Shown piece by piece: positions 13,945 to 18,243 of a stretch of 18,243 nucleotides of DNA. Source of the DNA: CAVPGH01 sp046726955 (GTDB lineage: Bacteria > Acidobacteriota > Vicinamibacteria > Fen-336); the NCBI GenBank assembly GCA_046726955.1, contig JBKPBQ010000045.1, forward strand, positions 1-18,243. Reading direction: 5' to 3'. A program made the position numbers and the translations under genes. Position 1 is the stretch's first letter, and each line of letters opens with the position of its first letter. Below the pieces are notes generated by a model, which saw only the letters and a program-made list of their open reading frames with translations, searched no databases and was not told where the DNA came from.

Positions 13945-16900
13945 AGTATTCGGGACGCTCGGTCTCGAACGCACCGTAGAGCACGGGCATCACGATCAGG
14001 GTCAGGAGCGTCGCGGTGACGAGCCCTCCGATGATGACCACCGCGAACGGTCGCTGGGTCTCCGCCCCCACGGCCGTGGAGAGCGCCGCGGGCAGCAGGC
14101 CGAGCATGGCCATGAGTGCGGTCATGAGCACCGGGCGCATCCGCGAGGCCGCGCCTTCGGAGACGGCCTCCCCGAGACCACGTCCCTCGCGCCGGAGATC
14201 GCGGATCCTCTGGACGAGGAGCACGCCGTTCATGACCGAGACGCCGAGCAGTGCCACGAATCCCACCATGGCCGAGACGGAGAGCGCCAGCCTGGAGAGC
14301 GCGAGGGCCCAGATGCCGCCCACGGCCGCGAAGGGGACGTTGATGAGGATGAGGAGGGCGAGACGCGGCGAGTCGAAGGCGGCGAAGAGCAGGAAGAAGA
14401 TCGCGGCGAGGGTGACGGGGACGACGACGACGAGCCGCCGGAGCGCGCGCTGCTGATTCTCGAACGAGCCCGACCACTCGAGGGCATAGCCCGGAGGGAG
14501 GGGCACCGCCTTCTCGACGCGCGCGGCCGCGTCGCGCACCAGCGAGCCGAGGTCGCGCCCGCGGACGGACAGCTTGACCGCGATGCGTCGCCGGTTCTCC
14601 TCGCGGTAGACGCGCGCGAAGCCGGGCTTCACGTCCACCGCCGCCACCGACCCCAGGGTCAGCTTCTCTCCCGAAGGCCCGAGGACGGGGAGCCGGCGGA
14701 CCGCCTCCACGTCCGCCACCGCCCTCGGGCTCATCTTCACGACGAGGTCGAACGCCCGCTCCCCTTCGAGGACGCGCGTGGCCACCGCTCCTCCGAGCGC
14801 GGTCTCGATCACGTCCTCGATGTCGGAGACGCTGAGCCCGACGCGGGAGAGGGCACTGCGGTCGATGGCGATCTGGATCTGGGGCTGGCCCGCCAGCCGC
14901 TCGGCGGCCACGTCCGCCGCCCCCGGCACGTCCGCGACCACCCGGGCCACCTCGTCGGCCAGCCGCTGCAAGGTTTCCGGATCCTCCCCGAAGATCTTGA
15001 TGACGAGCTCTCCCTTCACGCCGGAGACCGCCTCGTTCACGTTGTCCTCGATCACCTGGCTGAAGCTCACGTCGATCCCGGGAATCGCGTCCAGCTTGCG
15101 GCTCATGATGGAGGAGAGCTCGTCGCGGGTGCGGGCCGTCTTCCATTCCTCCCGAGGCCGGAGGTCCGCGAAGATCTCGGCGGTGTCGAAGCCGTTCACG
15201 TCGAGCCCGTCGTCGGGCCGGCCGAGCTGCGAGACGACGGTCGTCACCTCGGGAAAGCTGCGCAGGGTCCCGCGCACGCGCCGGATGACCCCAGTGGCCT
15301 CCGCGGGACCGATGGAGCCGGGGAGGAGCACCCGGACCCAGAGCGCACCCTCGTCGAGCTTCGGCAGGAACTCCGATCCCAGGAACGGAACGAGGCTGAG
15401 CGTCCCCAGCAGGAGGGCCAGGCTCGAAGCGATGACGACTCCGCGATGGGCGAGGGCGAAGGCGAGGAGCGGCTTGTAGCGCGCGAGGAGCCAATGGACG
15501 AGCGCCGACTCTCCGCCCCCGACGCGACTGCGAAGCACGAAGCTGGCCAGGATCGGCACGAGGATCACTGCGAGCGCGGTGCCGCATATGAGCGTGAAGG
15601 TCAAGGTGAGGGCCACGGGACGAAAGATCCGCCCCTCCACGCGCTCCAGGGTGAACAGGGGAACGAAGGCCGTGATGATGATCGCCGTGGAGAAGAGCTG
15701 GGGTGTCGCGACCTCTGCCGTGCCCTGGGCGATCAGGGAGAAGAGGGAACGCACCTTCCCGCCCTTCTCCTCGAGGATGCGGAGGACATTCTCGATCACG
15801 AACACCGCGGGGTCCACGATGATCCCGAAATCCACGGCGCCCATGGATATGAGGTTCGCGGGGATGCCGAGAGCGGCGAGCAGGATGAAGGCGCCGAGCA
15901 GGGACAGGGGTATGACGAGGGCCACGGCGCCCGCGGAGGCCAGGTTGGCGACACCCAGGAAGGCCACGAGCACGACGAGGACCAGGAAGATCCCCTCCGC
16001 CATGTTCCGGAGGACGGTGTGGAGCGTCCGGTGGATGAGGTCCGTGCGGTCGTAGTGGGGCACGATCCTCACTCCCGCCGGCAGGTCGCGGCGGTTGATA
16101 TCCGCGACCTTGGCCCTCACGTTCTTCAGCACCTCGAGCGCGTTCTCCCCCTTGCGCAGCAGGACGATGCCCTGGACGACGTCGTCCGCCTCGCCCTTCC
16201 CCACGAGCCCCAGACGGACGCGGGCTCCCGTCCGCACCTGGGCGAGGTCGCGGATGCGCACCGGCGTGCCGCTCTTCACGAGCACGGCGACTTCCCCCAC
16301 GTCCTTCTCGTCGCGCATGAGGCCGAGCCCGCGCACGATGTACATCTCCGGTCCGTGCTCGATGTAGGAGCCGCCCGCGTTGCGGTTGCCGCTCGAGAGG
16401 GCGTCGAACACCTGGCGCAGGGAGACGCCGTAGGACTTGAGCTTCAGCGGATCGACGAGGACCTGGTACTGCTTCGTGGGTCCTCCGAAGCCCGAGACGT
16501 CCACCACCCCCGGCACCTGGCGGAGCTTCCGCTCCACCACCCAGTCCTCGAGCGCCTTGAGCTCGAGAGGCGAGAAGCCGGGAGGCCCTGCGAGCGTATA
16601 GCGGTAGATCTCGCCCACCGGAGTCGAGTCGGGCGAGAGCGAGGCCTGCGCCCCCGTGGGCAGATCGACGCTCTGCAGGCGCTCGAAGGCCTGCTGGCGG
16701 ACGTAGACGCGGTCCGCGTCGTCCTCGAAGACGATGGTCACGACGGAGAGGCCGAAGATCGAGATCGAGCGCATGGAGGCGCGGCGCGGGATCCCGTTCA
16801 TCTCGTTCTCCACGGGAATCGTCACGAGCCGCTCGACCTCCTCCGCCGCGTGCCCGGGGAACTGCGTGATGATCTGGACCTGGACGTTGGTGACGTCGGG

Positions 16901-17014
16901 ATAGGCTTCGACCGGCAGCTGGCGATAGGCGTTGTAGCCGGCCGCGGCGAAGACGACGGTGAGGACGAGGACGATGGCGCGGTGGCGGAGGCAATAGCCG
17001 ACCAGGCTCCTCAA
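13943..17014 (-). CDS. Heavy-metal efflux RND pump, CzcA/CusA family
   Basis: A 1023-residue inner-membrane proton/metal antiporter of full length for the HME-RND family, with 12 TM segments and two large periplasmic loops. It forms the pump of a tripartite CBA complex. The TM4 signature reads AVDFGIIVDPAVFVIEN, with D395, D401 and E408 at the spacing of CzcA's D402, D408 and E415. That argues for divalent ions such as Co, Zn, Cd or Ni over monovalent Cu/Ag. Pro follows the second Asp where CzcA has Gly. Other family segments are LPVEAYPDVTNVQVQI (33-48), EIYRYTL (135-141) and GFVALLGVSVMNGVLLV in the second half. The start is TTG 17014, overlapping the adaptor's TGA (TTGA), with AGGAGAG (complement of 17024-17030) upstream. 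Exact metal specificity is not settled. Confidence 0.93.
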   Translation of the reverse strand: MRSLVGYCLRHRAIVLVLTVVFAAAGYNAYRQLPVEAYPDVTNVQVQIITQFPGHAAEEVERLVTIPVENEMNGIPRRASMRSISIFGLSVVTIVFEDDADRVYVRQQAFERLQSVDLPTGAQASLSPDSTPVGEIYRYTLAGPPGFSPLELKALEDWVVERKLRQVPGVVDVSGFGGPTKQYQVLVDPLKLKSYGVSLRQVFDALSSGNRNAGGSYIEHGPEMYIVRGLGLMRDEKDVGEVAVLVKSGTPVRIRDLAQVRTGARVRLGLVGKGEADDVVQGIVLLRKGENALEVLKNVRAKVADINRRDLPAGVRIVPHYDRTDLIHRTLHTVLRNMAEGIFLVLVVLVAFLGVANLASAGAVALVIPLSLLGAFILLAALGIPANLISMGAVDFGIIVDPAVFVIENVLRILEEKGGKVRSLFSLIAQGTAEVATPQLFSTAIIITAFVPLFTLERVEGRIFRPVALTLTFTLICGTALAVILVPILASFVLRSRVGGGESALVHWLLARYKPLLAFALAHRGVVIASSLALLLGTLSLVPFLGSEFLPKLDEGALWVRVLLPGSIGPAEATGVIRRVRGTLRSFPEVTTVVSQLGRPDDGLDVNGFDTAEIFADLRPREEWKTARTRDELSSIMSRKLDAIPGIDVSFSQVIEDNVNEAVSGVKGELVIKIFGEDPETLQRLADEVARVVADVPGAADVAAERLAGQPQIQIAIDRSALSRVGLSVSDIEDVIETALGGAVATRVLEGERAFDLVVKMSPRAVADVEAVRRLPVLGPSGEKLTLGSVAAVDVKPGFARVYREENRRRIAVKLSVRGRDLGSLVRDAAARVEKAVPLPPGYALEWSGSFENQQRALRRLVVVVPVTLAAIFFLLFAAFDSPRLALLILINVPFAAVGGIWALALSRLALSVSAMVGFVALLGVSVMNGVLLVQRIRDLRREGRGLGEAVSEGAASRMRPVLMTALMAMLGLLPAALSTAVGAETQRPFAVVIIGGLVTATLLTLIVMPVLYGAFETERPEY

Positions 17015-18144
17015 GGCGAACGGCTCTCCTCGCGCGCCGCTTCCAGGAGAAGGCTGCCTTCCGTCACCACCCGCGCCGTTTCCGCGACGCCGCCCAGGAT
17101 GGGAACGACTCCCTCGCGCTCCGGTCCGGCCTGCACCTCCATCCGCCGGTAGCGGCCGGGCGTCTCCTCCACGAACAGGAACCGCTTGCCGCCCTCCGCG
17201 AGCACGGCGCGCGAGGGGACGACCAGCGAGCGAGACGCTCGCCTCTCCAGGACGTCGACCGAAACGTACATCTCGGCCTTCAAGAGCTGGTCGGGGCTCT
17301 GCAGCTTGCCGCGAGCCCGCACCGTGCGCGTCGCGGGATCGAGGGCCGCGCCCATGACGTCGAGCGTCCCCGGGAACGTTCGATCCGGATAGGCCGGCGA
17401 ATGGACGACGATGGCGGCCCCGGGGGCGACGTCCGCGAGGTCCTTCTCGGTCACGTCCAGGAGGACCCAGAGACGGCGGGGATCCGAGATCACGAAGAGC
17501 GGCGAGGTCGAGTCGCTGCGGACCTCCTGGCCGGGGTTCAGGTTGCGCTCCACTACGATCCCGCTCATGGGGCTCTGCACGCAGTAGCGCTGGTCGACCG
17601 TGCGGCTCGCCTCCGAGGCTCCACCCCAGAGCGCGAGACGCGCGCTCGTCCTCTCCGCTTCGGCCTGCGCGCGCGCGGTCTCGGCCTCGGCCTCTTCGAC
17701 CGCCTTGCGGGGCGCGGCCCCGCGCTCGAGCAGCGCCCGGGCCCTATCCAGGGTGCGCCGCGCGGCCTCGAGGTCGGCGCGCGCCCGCGCAGCATCCGAC
17801 TGGGCCTGCCCGAAGTCCGGTGAGGACAGGACGGCGAGCCGTGCGCCTTTCGCGACCCTGGTCCCGAGATCGGCCTCGATCCGCTCCACGCGCCCGCTCA
17901 CCGGACTGAAGATGCGGACCGTCGCGTCCTCGTCCCACGCCAGGCGTCCCGTGAGAGTCGTGTGGCCGTCTCCGGATCGCGACACGGGCTCCACACGGAT
18001 CGCCGCCGCGCGCGCTCCTTCGTCGCGGAAGAGGACGACGTCACCCTCCACCCGAAAGGCGGGCGCGTCAGCCGCCGGCGCGGCGTTGTGGCAGCCGCCG
18101 ACCAGCAGGGCGATGGGGAGCGCGGCCAGGAGGCGACGACTCAC
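17011..18144 (-). CDS. RND periplasmic adaptor (membrane fusion) lipoprotein, CzcB/CusB type
   Basis: A 377-residue adaptor that links the RND pump to the outer-membrane channel. The N-terminus is a lipoprotein signal with lipobox VGGC, giving lipidated C18. RIFSPVSGRVERIEADLGTRV (about 78-98) is the first half of the lipoyl-like domain. DFGQAQSDAARARADL to AEAETARAQAEAER (about 110-166) is the coiled-coil hairpin. VQSPMSGIVVERNLNPGQEV (about 189-208) is the second lipoyl half. Beta-barrel and membrane-proximal domains follow (LLDVTEKDLADV, LVVPSRAVL). No His-rich metal-binding N-terminal domain is present. The start GTG 18144 has GGAGAGAGG (complement of 18150-18158) 5 nt upstream and overlaps the previous stop (GTGA). 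Its stop overlaps the pump's TTG. Confidence 0.9.
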   Translation of the reverse strand: MSRRLLAALPIALLVGGCHNAAPAADAPAFRVEGDVVLFRDEGARAAAIRVEPVSRSGDGHTTLTGRLAWDEDATVRIFSPVSGRVERIEADLGTRVAKGARLAVLSSPDFGQAQSDAARARADLEAARRTLDRARALLERGAAPRKAVEEAEAETARAQAEAERTSARLALWGGASEASRTVDQRYCVQSPMSGIVVERNLNPGQEVRSDSTSPLFVISDPRRLWVLLDVTEKDLADVAPGAAIVVHSPAYPDRTFPGTLDVMGAALDPATRTVRARGKLQSPDQLLKAEMYVSVDVLERRASRSLVVPSRAVLAEGGKRFLFVEETPGRYRRMEVQAGPEREGVVPILGGVAETARVVTEGSLLLEAAREESRSP

Positions 18145-18243
18145 TCGAGCCTCTCTCCGAGGGCGGCCGCGAGGTCGGCGGCGGAGGCGAGCGCTTCGGC
18201 CTGGGCGGAGAGAGCCGTCGTCCGCAGGTCGTTGAGGTTGCGC
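18141..18243 (-). CDS. 3' end of the upstream gene, probably the outer-membrane factor (TolC/CzcC-like)
   Basis: A frame enters from the right edge and ends at TGA (complement of 18141-18143), overlapping the adaptor start as GTGA. The 33 visible residues are helical (NLNDLRTTALSAQAEALASA...GERLE). In HME-RND operons the gene before the adaptor is usually the TolC-like channel, so the identity rests mainly on position; the tail alone does not prove it. Confidence 0.45.
   Translation of the reverse strand, partial: RNLNDLRTTALSAQAEALASAADLAAALGERLE

Noticed and set aside
13563..16994. Very long minus-strand frame covering the pump and ending in the PII-like protein
   Set aside because: Only its last 122 codons look like a protein family. 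The remainder is the off-frame shadow of the RND pump in GC-rich DNA.
13934..17152. About 1070-codon plus-strand frame antisense to the pump
   Set aside because: Composition is His/Asp/Arg/Glu-rich with no domain. It is a GC-skewed mirror of the real RND gene.

Overview
The window is GC-rich (roughly 70 percent by eye), densely coded, and has no RNA gene, CRISPR array, insertion sequence or gene-free stretch above 300 bases. The gene mix suggests an Acidobacteriota-like soil or sediment bacterium: M28 peptidases, a DUF6503-like secreted protein, DUF1326, an orphan HExxH protein, a long TPR protein, DedA-rhodanese and an HME-RND efflux operon. That assignment is inference; no marker gene is present.

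Layout. Positions 3-4021 (+): the 3' part of an M28 metallopeptidase, an MFS transporter 6 nt behind it, a secreted LolA/DUF6503-like protein, and a membrane-anchored or secreted DUF1326 protein with its own likely promoter. Positions 4027-5004 (-): a PLP-dependent threonine/serine dehydratase. Positions 5056-7187 (+): a DedA-rhodanese fusion, then a Rieske oxygenase alpha subunit with a promoter that predicts a nearly leaderless mRNA. Positions 7194-7823 (-) and 7936-9585 (+): a divergent pair, a small secreted HExxH protein and a TPR protein. Positions 9641-18243 (-): one co-directional block. In transcription order it reads: end of a protein in the outer-membrane-factor position, RND adaptor, RND pump (CzcA type), a PII-like protein, a sensor kinase (frameshifted in this sequence), a sigma-54 response regulator and an outer-membrane barrel. 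Most junctions overlap by 4 nt. It looks like a self-contained metal efflux and sensing module.

The most exciting item is in the DedA-rhodanese gene. An in-frame TGA (5869-5871) interrupts the rhodanese active-site loop where, as I recall the family, homologues carry the second Cys of a Y-C-x-C-P-N-E motif. Downstream, the same frame continues with a well-preserved end of the rhodanese domain to a TGA at 6043-6045. Fourteen nt after the internal TGA lies a perfect 7-bp stem with loop CGGGU, which fits the usual description of a bacterial SECIS element. The best reading is a selenocysteine-containing DedA-rhodanese protein (C270-T271-U272). A nonsense mutation, sequencing error or plain stop-codon leakage remain possible. 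The sel genes are not in this window.

TGA is used as an ordinary stop by many other genes here, so general reassignment of TGA is not the explanation.
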